Made by a program: the position numbers and the translations under genes | Notes under the pieces: generated by a model | What the model saw: the letters and a program-made list of their open reading frames with translations, nothing else | Told to the model about the DNA's origin: nothing | Databases searched by the model: none | Assembly (NCBI GenBank): GCA_900543105.1 | Contig: UQQA01000116.1 | Span: 1-8,159, forward strand | Reading direction: 5' to 3' | Origin: an uncultured Ruminococcus sp. | GTDB taxonomy: Bacteria; Bacillota; Clostridia; Oscillospirales; Ruminococcaceae | Length of the DNA stretch: 8,159 nucleotides | In this document: positions 1-6,380 of the stretch, piece after piece | How the letters are laid out: the number at the start of each line of letters is the position of its first letter | How positions within the stretch are numbered: the first letter of the stretch is position 1

Positions 1-14
1 CGCCGAAATCACAT

Positions 15-75
15 ATATCCAAGATTGTCGGCTTGATTTTTTCCAAATTTTAAATTGTATTTAGTATAAATATCA
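15..75. repeat. Left copy of the window-end inverted repeat
   Basis: Bases 15-55 are the exact reverse complement of 8119-8159 (41 bp). Similarity continues inward with scattered mismatches to about base 70. The last shared block contains a TATAAA/TATAAT-like hexamer, at 65-70 here and 8104-8109 on the right. Both ends of the window therefore run outward into the same sequence. This copy continues 14 bases further, to base 1, than the right copy. Nothing recognisable as a gene is seen here; the minus-strand frame over 60-1 is open but has no start codon. Confidence 0.85.
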
Positions 76-126
76 TTATACATCAAATCACCATCAAATA
101 CAATAGTTTTCCCATTTCAGACAAAA

Positions 127-161
127 ATAAAAAGCCGCTTGAAAAACAAACGGCTTTTTAT
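127..161. terminator. Bidirectional rho-independent terminator
   Basis: An 11-bp perfect stem (127-137 with 151-161) contains the core AAAAAGCCG/CGGCTTTTT and closes a 13-nt loop. The A-run on one arm and the T-run on the other make it a good intrinsic terminator on both strands. On the plus strand it would end a transcript entering from the left edge. On the minus strand it would back up the tRNA terminator. It is followed by a direct repeat TGACACCC (161-168 and 173-180). The rest of 162-238 holds no gene I can support. Confidence 0.8.
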
Positions 162-238
162 GACACCCATTTTGACACCCTACTTTGCAAAAATGTGCGC
201 AATTTTGCACCACTTCACGCAACACTTAAAAATTATAC

Positions 239-288
239 AAAAAAAACCGCTGCAAGCGGCGTAAAATCACGCTTTGCAACGGCTTTTT
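239..288 (-). terminator. Terminator of the tRNA-Thr gene
   Basis: Read on the minus strand just after the tRNA 3' end, a CCGC/GCGG hairpin with a TTGCA loop (259-247) is followed by eight Ts (246-239). A larger imperfect pairing of the 247-257 arm with 271-284 is also possible. Position and structure fit an intrinsic terminator for the single-gene tRNA unit. Confidence 0.75.
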
Positions 289-289
289 A

Positions 290-365
290 TGGAGCTGGAA
301 ACGTGACTTGAACACGCGACCTGCGCATTACGAATGCGCTGCTCTACCAACTGAGCTATTCCAGC
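290..365 (-). tRNA. tRNA-Thr (anticodon CGT)
   Basis: The minus strand folds into a full cloverleaf of 76 nt. The acceptor stem is GCTGGAA/TTCCAGC. The D arm is GCTC/GAGC with an AGTTGGTA loop. The anticodon stem is GCGCA/TGCGC with loop TTCGTAA, giving anticodon CGT at 332-330, which reads the threonine codon ACG. The T arm is GCGTG/CACGT (one G-T pair) with loop TTCAAGT. The discriminator base is T and the CCA end is encoded at 292-290. It has its own promoter upstream and terminator downstream, so it is a monocistronic unit. tRNA 3' ends are common integration sites, but no second copy of this 3' end is visible to its left, so there is no evidence of an integrated element inside the window. 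Confidence 0.97.
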
Positions 366-376
366 ATTGCTATAAT

Positions 377-405
377 ATTATACTATAAAATAAGCTTGCT
401 GTCAA
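377..405 (-). promoter_or_regulatory. Sigma-A promoter of tRNA-Thr
   Basis: On the minus strand TTGACA (405-400) and TATAAT (382-377) are separated by exactly 17 bp, a perfect match to the housekeeping consensus. Transcription would begin near 370, about 5 nt before the mature tRNA 5' end at 365. Such strength is expected for a tRNA gene. Confidence 0.92.
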
Positions 406-538
406 GCCTTTGTGCAAAAAAATATCAGAATTTTCTTAAAAATTTCTCGTATGGCTGTTTTTGTACGAAATGCCGCCTTTTGTTTTTGCGGAAATGTAAA
501 CTTTAATCGAACTTTCTGTCCTTGCGGCTTTGGTTCTA

Positions 539-567
539 TTTACACGAGGGCTGTTTTACGGTATAAT
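539..567 (+). promoter_or_regulatory. Sigma-A promoter upstream of the phosphatase gene
   Basis: TTTACA (539-544), a 17-bp spacer and TATAAT (562-567) form a near-consensus promoter. Transcription would start near 574, giving a leader of about 150 nt before the ATG at 724. That leader contains the long hairpin at 600-683. A weaker second candidate (TTGTCT 671-676, 17 bp, TAGTAT 694-699) lies closer to the gene. The stretch 406-538 shows no gene or clear signal. Confidence 0.75.
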
Positions 568-599
568 TATCAGTGATTTTTATACAATTTTTTAAACTG

Positions 600-683
600 A
601 AAGTGTACAAAAAATCAAGTAAAATCCCGTAGCTGTTGTAACAGCTTTAAGTGGATTTTGCGCCGATTTTTTGTCTACACTTT
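600..683 (+). repeat. Long imperfect hairpin in the phosphatase leader
   Basis: The outer arms 600-616 and 665-683 pair over 17 bp with a single 2-nt bulge (674-675). Inside, AAAATCC (621-627) pairs with GGATTTT (653-659), and AGCTGT (631-636) with ACAGCT (641-646) around a TGTA loop. The whole is a stacked hairpin of about 84 nt. It lies in the 5' leader made from the 539-567 promoter. It could be a regulatory RNA fold, a small dispersed element, or a DNA cruciform. It matches no riboswitch class that I recognise, and no U-run follows it, so it is not a simple terminator. Confidence 0.6.
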
Positions 684-723
684 GATTAAAAATTAGTATT
701 ATTCTCGGAAAGGAAATTTTGAA

Positions 724-1266
724 ATGAAGATTTATGCGGCACGGCACGGTCAGACCGAATGGAATTTAAACGACAGGATATGCGGCAGGACGGACGTTGA
801 GCTTACCGAAACGGGCAGGGAGCAGGCGGCTTTGCTTGCGGAAAAAGCGTACGAAAAGGGCGACATCGACCTCATTGTCTGCTCGCCGATGAAGCGCGCT
901 CGGGCTACTGCAAAGGCTGTTGCGGACAGGATCGGCTGTGAGATCACGATAGATGAGCGCCTTATTGAATGGGATTACGGCGATTTTGAGGGCAAAGACC
1001 GCACGACCGAGGGCTTTGCGCAGAACAAGATCGAATTCGGTGTGAAGATGCACGGCGGCGGTGAGTCGGTCTTACAGCTTGCGCACAGGGTTTACAGTGT
1101 TATCGATGATGTTATTGCAAAATATCCCGACAAAAATGTGCTTCTTGTGTGTCACGGCGGCGTTTGCAGGATAATCGAGACCTATTTCAACGATCTTTCG
1201 ACTTATGATTACTCGCATTTCTTTATGGGCAACTGCGAATTGAGGGAATATTTTGTCAGAAAATAA
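724..1266 (+). CDS. Histidine phosphatase family protein (phosphoglycerate mutase-like)
   Basis: This 180-residue cytosolic enzyme belongs to the histidine phosphatase superfamily (branch 1), which works through a phospho-histidine intermediate. The N-terminal RHGQTEWN motif (residues 7-14) carries the catalytic His8. SPMKRARATA (54-63) holds the phosphate-binding Arg58. Glu82 in the EWDYGDFEG stretch is the likely proton donor. CHGG (143-146) supplies the second His at 144. The length is shorter than cofactor-dependent phosphoglycerate mutase (about 230-250 residues) and fits the general phosphatase / CobC (alpha-ribazole phosphatase)-like members. No cobalamin genes are nearby to support CobC, so the substrate is unknown. 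GGAAAGGA (707-714) lies 9 nt before the ATG and fixes the start. No terminator is visible before agcS, so some read-through is possible. Confidence 0.93.
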   Translation: MKIYAARHGQTEWNLNDRICGRTDVELTETGREQAALLAEKAYEKGDIDLIVCSPMKRARATAKAVADRIGCEITIDERLIEWDYGDFEGKDRTTEGFAQNKIEFGVKMHGGGESVLQLAHRVYSVIDDVIAKYPDKNVLLVCHGGVCRIIETYFNDLSTYDYSHFFMGNCELREYFVRK

Positions 1267-1296
1267 GATAATTCGGGATTTTTCATAATTTCGCCA

Positions 1297-1325
1297 TTGA
1301 AAAAAGGTGATTTTTATGGTATAAT
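1297..1325 (+). promoter_or_regulatory. Extended -10 promoter of agcS
   Basis: TTGAAA (1297-1302), a 17-bp spacer and TATAAT (1320-1325), with TGG (1317-1319) just before the -10 as an extended element. The predicted start of transcription near 1332 leaves a leader of about 30 nt. It lies in the 95-bp gap after the phosphatase gene, so the symporter has its own transcription. Confidence 0.85.
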
Positions 1326-1361
1326 TAAGGGTAACTATTTTGTTTGAAATGAGGTAGATCA

Positions 1362-3197
1362 ATGCAGTCATTTATTGATACCGTTGCGAAGGTCAACGGT
1401 GCGGTCAATGGTGTAGTCTGGGGAATACCGATGCTTGTTCTTATAATCGGAACGGGCATTTTTATGTCGGTAAGGACGGGATTTTTTCAGATAACAAGGA
1501 TAAAGACTTGGGCGAACGAAACCTTTCTCGCCATTTTTAAGAAAAAGTCGGTCACAAAGACCGAAGAAAAGAAAGCGATAACGCAGTTTCAGGCACTTTC
1601 GACCGCTCTTGCCGCAACTATCGGCACGGGCAACATTGCGGGCGTTGCGACGGCTGTTTGCATCGGCGGACCGGGTGCGGTTTTCTGGATGTGGCTCTCC
1701 GCTTTGTTCGGAATGATGACGAGCTTCTCCGAAAATGTTCTCGGCATCTACTTCCGCAAGAAAAACGAACACGGCGAATGGTCGGGCGGTGCGATGTACT
1801 ATCTTGAAGAGGGTCTGAAAGAGAAAAAGGGACTTCGCCACATTGCAAAGCCGCTGTCGGTGATGTTTGCGATATTCTGCGTTCTGGCTTCGTTCGGCAT
1901 AGGCAATATGGCGCAGTCGAACTCGATATCGAGCGCAATGCAGTCCAACTTTAATATTCCAACGGTCGTAACGGGCGTGGTGCTTGCTGTTATTGCGGCA
2001 CTCGTTGTACTCGGCGGCATCAAGAGGATCGCAATGGTAACGGAAAAGCTTGTGCCTTTTATGGCGATCTTCTACATAGCCGGCTGTCTTATCATTTTTG
2101 TAATGAACTTCCGCCACATTCCGTATGTTTTCTTGTCCATTTTCAAAAGTGCATTCAGCTTTTCCGCTGTTGCGGGCGGTGTTGGCGGCTACATTATAAA
2201 GCGCGCTGTCACAATGGGATTCAAGAGAGGCGTTTTCTCTAACGAGGCCGGACTTGGCTCATCGGTAATGGTAAACTGCGCTTCGGACGTAAAAGAACCC
2301 GTTATTCAGGGTATGTGGGGAATTTTTGAGGTGTTCTTTGACACGATAATCGTCTGCACACTCACGGCTTTCGTTATCCTTTCCAGTCCTGCAAACTCGG
2401 TGTCTTTTGAAGAAGCGCTCAATAATGTTTCGACCCAGCCGCAGTATTTCACGATAAATTACACTGACGGTGAAACGAACCTCATCGACTCGGACATCAA
2501 TCCAAAGTACATTGTTGCATCGGACGATGCGGCTGAGGGTACTTATACCGAATACTCCGCAAAGACTGTTTACGGTCAGGAATTTCCCGTAAAAATTCTT
2601 AACAGTGACAATGTGAGCGGTGAGAACGACTTCACATTTGCGAACGTTATGGAGCTTAAAGGAATTCAGGCTAAAGATGCGAACGGAAATCATCTTACGA
2701 ATGAAAACGGTGACCCGATAATTGATTCTGTTGAGATAACAGAAGTCAACGGTGTTCCGCTTGTAACTTATGCATTCAGCCAGCGTCTTGGCTCTGTTTC
2801 GGGCAAGATACTCGCTGTCGCGATACTTCTGTTCGCGTTCTCGACAACGCTCGGCTGGTCTTTCTACGGCACAAAGGCACTTGAATATCTTCTCGGAACA
2901 AAGGCAACTATCGTTTACAAGATAATCTTCGTGCTGTTTATAGTAATCGGCTGTACGATGAAGCTTGGACTTGCGTGGGATATTTCCGACACATTCAACG
3001 GACTTATGGCGCTCCCGAACCTTATCGGCATACTTTCACTTTCGGGCATCGTTGTTGCGATAACGAAGAATTATATTCACCGCCGAATAAATAAAGACGA
3101 TGTTGATGCGCTCCCGATGATATCGGCATATTCCGATATCCACGAAGAACAGCATAAAAAGCTTAAAGCGGAATACAGCAAGGAAAATAATGCGTAA
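1362..3197 (+). CDS. AGCS-family alanine/glycine:cation symporter with a large loop insertion
   Basis: This is a polytopic membrane protein of the alanine or glycine:cation symporter family (AgcS/AlsT type, LeuT-like fold), which imports small neutral amino acids with Na+ or H+. Family marks are SVRTGFFQI (36-44), the stretch around TIGTGNIAG (86-94), the sodium:alanine symporter signature GGPGAVFWMWLSALFG (102-117), GVFSNEAGLGSS (290-301) and FSTTLGWSFYG (493-503). Several hydrophobic membrane helices are clear, and a charged tail follows residue 570. At 611 residues it is much longer than the usual 440-490. The excess lies between the helix ending near residue 341 and the one resuming near 478: residues 343-467 are hydrophilic, rich in D, N, T and E, and look like a folded soluble domain. 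The reading frame is intact across it. GAGG (1351-1354) stands 7 nt before the ATG. Substrate choice between alanine, glycine and other amino acids cannot be read from sequence alone. Confidence 0.95.
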   Translation: MQSFIDTVAKVNGAVNGVVWGIPMLVLIIGTGIFMSVRTGFFQITRIKTWANETFLAIFKKKSVTKTEEKKAITQFQALSTALAATIGTGNIAGVATAVCIGGPGAVFWMWLSALFGMMTSFSENVLGIYFRKKNEHGEWSGGAMYYLEEGLKEKKGLRHIAKPLSVMFAIFCVLASFGIGNMAQSNSISSAMQSNFNIPTVVTGVVLAVIAALVVLGGIKRIAMVTEKLVPFMAIFYIAGCLIIFVMNFRHIPYVFLSIFKSAFSFSAVAGGVGGYIIKRAVTMGFKRGVFSNEAGLGSSVMVNCASDVKEPVIQGMWGIFEVFFDTIIVCTLTAFVILSSPANSVSFEEALNNVSTQPQYFTINYTDGETNLIDSDINPKYIVASDDAAEGTYTEYSAKTVYGQEFPVKILNSDNVSGENDFTFANVMELKGIQAKDANGNHLTNENGDPIIDSVEITEVNGVPLVTYAFSQRLGSVSGKILAVAILLFAFSTTLGWSFYGTKALEYLLGTKATIVYKIIFVLFIVIGCTMKLGLAWDISDTFNGLMALPNLIGILSLSGIVVAITKNYIHRRINKDDVDALPMISAYSDIHEEQHKKLKAEYSKENNA

Positions 3198-3240
3198 TTA
3201 TTTTGCTCCGCAAAAATGACGCAAAGTCCTAAATATGTAG

Positions 3241-3261
3241 GGGCGGATTCCATATCCGCCC
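3241..3261. repeat. GC-rich palindrome (REP-like)
   Basis: GGGCGGAT (3241-3248) and ATCCGCCC (3254-3261) form an 8-bp perfect stem with a 5-nt loop, in the context GTAGGGGCGG...CCGCCCG. From memory, palindromes of this form recur between genes in Oscillospiraceae genomes, so I read it as one copy of a dispersed repeat; that is established knowledge of limited certainty. It sits 44 bp after the symporter stop codon. A smaller TTTTGC/GCAAAA stem (3201-3215) lies just before it. Confidence 0.6.
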
Positions 3262-3278
3262 GTTAGAATACAACACCA

Positions 3279-3317
3279 CCCCTGTTTTCATCGGATAATA
3301 GCCGTTGAAAACAGGGG
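3279..3317. repeat. 12-bp stem-loop after agcS
   Basis: CCCCTGTTTTCA (3279-3290) pairs perfectly with TGAAAACAGGGG (3306-3317) around a 15-nt loop. A short T-run (3324-3328) begins 7 nt beyond the stem, so weak terminator activity for agcS is possible, but the spacing is poor. The stronger terminator is at 3441-3521. Confidence 0.6.
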
Positions 3318-3364
3318 GATTCGTTTTTGTGAAACACTTTGCGGCATATCCCACCGCCGTTCAT

Positions 3365-3422
3365 ACTGTGTCTGCAAACAAATATGCTCACTTCGTTTGC
3401 ATATTTGTTTGCAGAGGACAGT
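3365..3422. repeat. Long near-perfect hairpin (22 paired bases)
   Basis: Bases 3371-3387 and 3399-3415 are a perfect 17-bp inverted repeat around an 11-nt loop. The stem extends outward with ACTGT (3365-3369) against ACAGT (3418-3422) across a 1x2 mismatch. Part of the loop can also pair with the left arm (GCAAAC 3374-3379 with GTTTGC 3395-3400), giving an alternative fold. No U-run follows directly. It is too long for a typical terminator and resembles a dispersed palindromic element. Confidence 0.7.
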
Positions 3423-3430
3423 TTCCTTAG

Positions 3431-3521
3431 AAAAAAGAATGGCGCAATTCACATTTTTTAGGTTTACGAAAATAATTTCTCATATTCGTTTTCCCTTTTT
3501 CGTGTGAATTGCGCCTTTTTT
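3431..3521. terminator. Bidirectional terminator between agcS and clpB
   Basis: GGCGCAATTCACA (3441-3453) pairs with TGTGAATTGCGCC (3503-3515), a 13-bp perfect stem. On the plus strand it is followed at once by six Ts (3516-3521). On the minus strand, after a 4-nt gap, it is followed by six Ts (complement of 3431-3436). It can therefore end both the symporter transcript and the convergent clpB transcript. The 49-nt loop is unusually long and holds a smaller ACGAA/TTCGT pairing, so it may instead be a small inverted-repeat element reused as a terminator. Confidence 0.75.
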
Positions 3522-3563
3522 ATTTGTTAGTTATTACGTTATTGCAACTGACGTTATGCTGTT

Positions 3564-3655
3564 AGTTTAGGGTATTTCGCTCTCTGCGGAGAGCGACAAG
3601 GTGGCTCTGCCCCCCTTGACCCCCTGCAAGCCTTTGAAAAGGCTTGACCTAAACT
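3564..3655. repeat. Cloverleaf-like structured repeat downstream of clpB
   Basis: An outer stem AGTTTAGG (3564-3571) / CCTAAACT (3648-3655) encloses three hairpins in a row. These are CGCTCTC/GAGAGCG with a 4-nt loop (3578-3595), CAAGG/CCTTG (3597-3618) and CAAGCCTT/AAGGCTTG (3627-3646). The result is a compact four-way-junction shape of 92 nt. It is not a tRNA: it has no D or T arm motifs. Very similar text (AAGCCTTTTCAAAGGCTT, CTCTCCGCAGAGAG) seems familiar to me as an intergenic repeat of Ruminococcus-type genomes. It lies in the 3' region of the clpB transcript. A plus-strand reading frame that crosses it into clpB looks like a chance opening. Confidence 0.65.
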
Positions 3656-3673
3656 TTAGTTGGCTTCACGTCA

Positions 3674-3723
3674 CTCAAATAAATTTGAGCTATGCAAAAA
3701 TTACGCATTACGAATTACGCATT
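3674..3723. repeat. Small hairpin plus 10-bp direct repeat at the clpB stop codon
   Basis: CTCAAAT (3674-3680) pairs with ATTTGAG (3683-3689) around a 2-nt loop. Then ATTACGCATT occurs twice, at 3700-3709 and 3714-3723; the second copy contains the clpB stop codon (complement of 3715-3717) and its last two sense codons. This suggests a short duplication of the gene's 3' end or joining to the repeat block on its left. Confidence 0.55.
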
Positions 3724-6312
3724 GATCGTAAGTTCATTGTCAACGCAGTCGATCTTGACCGTGCTGTACGGTTCGATCTCATCGGCAATGATCTTCTTTG
3801 CGAGCATTGTTTCGAGTGTGCTCTGGATATATCTCTTGAGCGGTCTTGCGCCGTATACGGGGTCATAGCCGTTATCTGCGATATAGGTCTTTGCAGCGTC
3901 GGTTACGTCGAGTGTGATCTGCTTATCCTTTAAGCGGTTCTGGAGGCTCTTGAGCATAAGGTCGATGATCGGGAATATCTCCTTCTTGGTGAGCGGCTTA
4001 TAGAACACGATCTCGTCAAGACGGTTGAGGAACTCGGGACGGAAGTGGCTCTTCAGCAGATTGCTTACGTTTGCTCTTGCTTCGTCCGAAATTTCGCCGT
4101 TCTCGTTGATGCCGTCGAGGATAAAGTCCGAACCGAGGTTAGAGGTAAGGATTATGATGGTATTCTTGAAGTCTACCGTTCTGCCCTGCGAGTCGGTAAC
4201 TCTGCCGTCATCGAGGATCTGGAGCAGGATATTGAACACATCGGGGTGAGCCTTTTCCACCTCATCGAAGAGGACTACGGAATAAGGCTTTCTGCGGACT
4301 GCTTCTGTGAGCTGACCGCCCTCCTCATAGCCGACATATCCCGGAGGTGCGCCGATAAGACGGCTTACGCTGAACTTCTCCATATACTCGGTCATATCGA
4401 TACGGACGAGGTTGTTTTCATCGTCAAAGAGGCACTGTGCAAGCGTTTTTGCAAGTTCTGTTTTACCAACGCCCGTAGGTCCCATAAACATAAACGAGCC
4501 GATAGGTCTGTTCGGGTCCTGAATACCTGCTCTTGAACGGAGGATAGCTTCGCTGACCTTTTTAACCGCTTCGTCCTGACCGATAACACGGCGGTGAAGA
4601 ATTTCTTCGAGGTGGAGAAGCTTTTCACGCTCGCCCTCCATAAGCTTTGAAACGGGGATGCCTGTCCAGCGGGCAACTACTCTTGCGATCTCTTCATCGG
4701 TAACCTTATCGTGAAGAAGTGTATCAGCCTTGTTCTTTTCGGCTGTTTCCTCGGCAGCTTCGAGCTGTTTTTTCAGTTCGGGTATTCTGCCGTAGGTGAG
4801 TTCAGCGGCTTTATTGAGGTCGCCGTTACGCTGTGCAGCGGCAAGCTCACCGTTAGCGGCTTCGATCTGCTCACGGAGCAACTGGAGGTTCTTGATATTC
4901 GCTTTTTCGTTTTCCCAACGTGCTTTCATCTCGTTGAATTCGGCACGCATTTCGGAAAGCTCCTTGCGGATATTTTCAAGCTCTTCCTTGGAAAGCTTGT
5001 CGTCCTCTTTTTTGAGGGCGGTTTCGGCAATTTCCTGCTGCATTATCTTACGGGCGAGGTCGTCCATTTCGGCAGGCATCGAATCCATTTCCGTTCTTAT
5101 AAGTGCGCAGGCTTCGTCCACAAGGTCGATAGCCTTATCGGGGAGGAATCTGTCGGTGATATAGCGGTTGGAAAGCGTTGCGGCTGTGATAAGTGCGGAG
5201 TCCTGAATTTTTACGCCGTGGAAAACTTCGTAACGCTCTTTAAGACCTCTCAGGATAGAGATAGTGTCCTCAACGGTCGGCTCGTCAGCCATTACAGGCT
5301 GGAAACGACGTTCGAGTGCAGGGTCTTTTTCGATGTATTTACGGTACTCATCAAGCGTTGTTGCGCCGATGCAGTGGAGTTCGCCCCTTGCGAGCATAGG
5401 CTTTAAGAGGTTGCCTGCGTCCATTGCACCGTCGGTCTTGCCTGCGCCGACGATAGTGTGAAGCTCATCGATGAAGAGGATAATTTTGCCCTCTGACTTC
5501 TTGACTTCGTTAAGGACGGCTTTCAGACGTTCCTCAAACTCACCTCTGAACTTTGCGCCCGAAATAAGGCTGCCCATATCGAGGGAGAAGATAGTTCTGT
5601 CACGAAGATTTACGGGGACGTCCCCTCTTACGATACGCTGTGCAAGACCCTCAACGATAGCGGTCTTACCAACGCCCGGCTCACCGATGATAACAGGGTT
5701 GTTCTTTGTCTTACGGGAAAGGATACGGATAACGTTTCTTATTTCAGCATCTCTGCCGATAACAGGGTCAAGCTTGTTTCTCTTTGCGAGTTCAACGAGA
5801 TCCTGACCGTACTTTTTCAGTACATCGTAGGTGTCCTCGGGGTTGTCGCTCTGGACACGCTGGTTTCCTCTTATCTTTGAAAGAGCGTCGAGGAACTTGT
5901 CTTTATCGATGCCGAAAGCTTTGAAAATTTCTTTGATATTGCTGTTTGCGGTGTTGAAGAGCGCGAGTACGATATGCTCGACTGAAACATAGTCATCGTG
6001 CATATTCTTGGCGATCTGTTCAGCCTGATTGAGACAGCTGTCAACGTCCGAGGAAACATAGACTGTATTCATCTCTCTGCCGCTGCCCGTTACCTTCGGG
6101 AAAGCTGCGATCTTCTGCAGGAGTGCGTTCTTCACGCCCTCGCTGTCAGCGCCCATTGAATTCCAGAGCTGTGAGATAAGTCCGTTCTCCTGCTCGGTCA
6201 GAGCATAGAGAAGATGTTCCTGCTCAATACGCTGGTTCTGGTATTCGACAGCGGTGCTTTGAGCAGCATTGATAGCGTCAAGTGATTTTTTAGTGAATTT
6301 GTTTGCATCCAT
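3715..6312 (-). CDS. clpB: ATP-dependent chaperone ClpB (Hsp100 disaggregase)
   Basis: ClpB is the cytosolic hexameric AAA+ disaggregase that threads aggregated proteins through its pore together with DnaK/DnaJ/GrpE. The 865-residue length is normal for the family. An N-terminal Clp repeat domain covers about 1-145. AAA-1 has Walker A GEPGVGKT (210-217), Walker B LFIDE (279-283) and arginine fingers at 335-336. A charged coiled-coil middle domain spans roughly 405-530; it is the ClpB hallmark that separates it from the ClpA and ClpC paralogues. AAA-2 has Walker A GPTGVGKT (611-618), Walker B VLFDE (680-684), pore loop GYVGYEEGG (658-666) and the sensor-2 GARPLKR (821-827). The first pore loop reads KFRGEFE with Phe255 where Tyr is usual, an aromatic-for-aromatic change. 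AAAGGAGG (6329-6322) lies 9 nt before the ATG. It is monocistronic and convergent with agcS. No CtsR heptads or CIRCE are seen upstream, so its heat-shock control, if any, must come from another element. Confidence 0.98.
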   Translation of the reverse strand: MDANKFTKKSLDAINAAQSTAVEYQNQRIEQEHLLYALTEQENGLISQLWNSMGADSEGVKNALLQKIAAFPKVTGSGREMNTVYVSSDVDSCLNQAEQIAKNMHDDYVSVEHIVLALFNTANSNIKEIFKAFGIDKDKFLDALSKIRGNQRVQSDNPEDTYDVLKKYGQDLVELAKRNKLDPVIGRDAEIRNVIRILSRKTKNNPVIIGEPGVGKTAIVEGLAQRIVRGDVPVNLRDRTIFSLDMGSLISGAKFRGEFEERLKAVLNEVKKSEGKIILFIDELHTIVGAGKTDGAMDAGNLLKPMLARGELHCIGATTLDEYRKYIEKDPALERRFQPVMADEPTVEDTISILRGLKERYEVFHGVKIQDSALITAATLSNRYITDRFLPDKAIDLVDEACALIRTEMDSMPAEMDDLARKIMQQEIAETALKKEDDKLSKEELENIRKELSEMRAEFNEMKARWENEKANIKNLQLLREQIEAANGELAAAQRNGDLNKAAELTYGRIPELKKQLEAAEETAEKNKADTLLHDKVTDEEIARVVARWTGIPVSKLMEGEREKLLHLEEILHRRVIGQDEAVKKVSEAILRSRAGIQDPNRPIGSFMFMGPTGVGKTELAKTLAQCLFDDENNLVRIDMTEYMEKFSVSRLIGAPPGYVGYEEGGQLTEAVRRKPYSVVLFDEVEKAHPDVFNILLQILDDGRVTDSQGRTVDFKNTIIILTSNLGSDFILDGINENGEISDEARANVSNLLKSHFRPEFLNRLDEIVFYKPLTKKEIFPIIDLMLKSLQNRLKDKQITLDVTDAAKTYIADNGYDPVYGARPLKRYIQSTLETMLAKKIIADEIEPYSTVKIDCVDNELTINA

Positions 6313-6321
6313 AAAAATCGG

Positions 6322-6359
6322 CCTCCTTTGATGTAATCAAAAACAATGGCGAAAGCCAT
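6322..6359 (-). promoter_or_regulatory. Two hairpins next to the clpB ribosome binding site
   Basis: On the transcribed strand, ATGGC/GCCAT with a TTTC loop (6359-6346) is followed after two bases by five Ts (6343-6339), a weak terminator-like shape. Next comes TTTGAT/ATCAAA with a 3-nt loop (6341-6327), whose 3' arm overlaps the first three bases of the ribosome binding site AAAGGAGG (6329-6322). The arrangement could limit ribosome access or give attenuation, and would be expected to loosen at higher temperature. The stems are short, so this is a suggestion only. Confidence 0.4.
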
Positions 6360-6380
6360 GGATTTTGTCGTTTAAATTGG

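Noticed and set aside
40..289. Integrated mobile element at the 3' end of tRNA-Thr, suggested by the direct repeat TGACACCC and the minus-strand frame in 100-230
   Set aside because: No second copy of the tRNA 3' end is present to the left, and the open frame has no start with a ribosome site and no integrase motif; only non-coding remnants could be claimed.
1368..2117. Minus-strand 249-codon frame antisense to agcS
   Set aside because: His/Arg-rich composition and full overlap with the conserved symporter frame mark it as a shadow.
3231..3723. CRISPR array, considered because of many short repeats
   Set aside because: The repeats differ from one another in sequence and are palindromes without regular spacing; no repeated unit with unique spacers and no cas gene is present.
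3601..3933. Plus-strand 110-codon frame starting in the intergenic repeat and running into clpB
   Set aside because: Most of it is antisense to the clpB 3' end, its start lies in a palindromic repeat, and it has no ribosome binding site or recognisable domain.
4711..5406. Plus-strand 231-codon frame antisense to clpB
   Set aside because: It is the shadow of a strongly coding region; its Phe/Cys-rich composition is typical of an antisense frame over the charged coiled-coil and AAA-1 segments, with no promoter or ribosome site.
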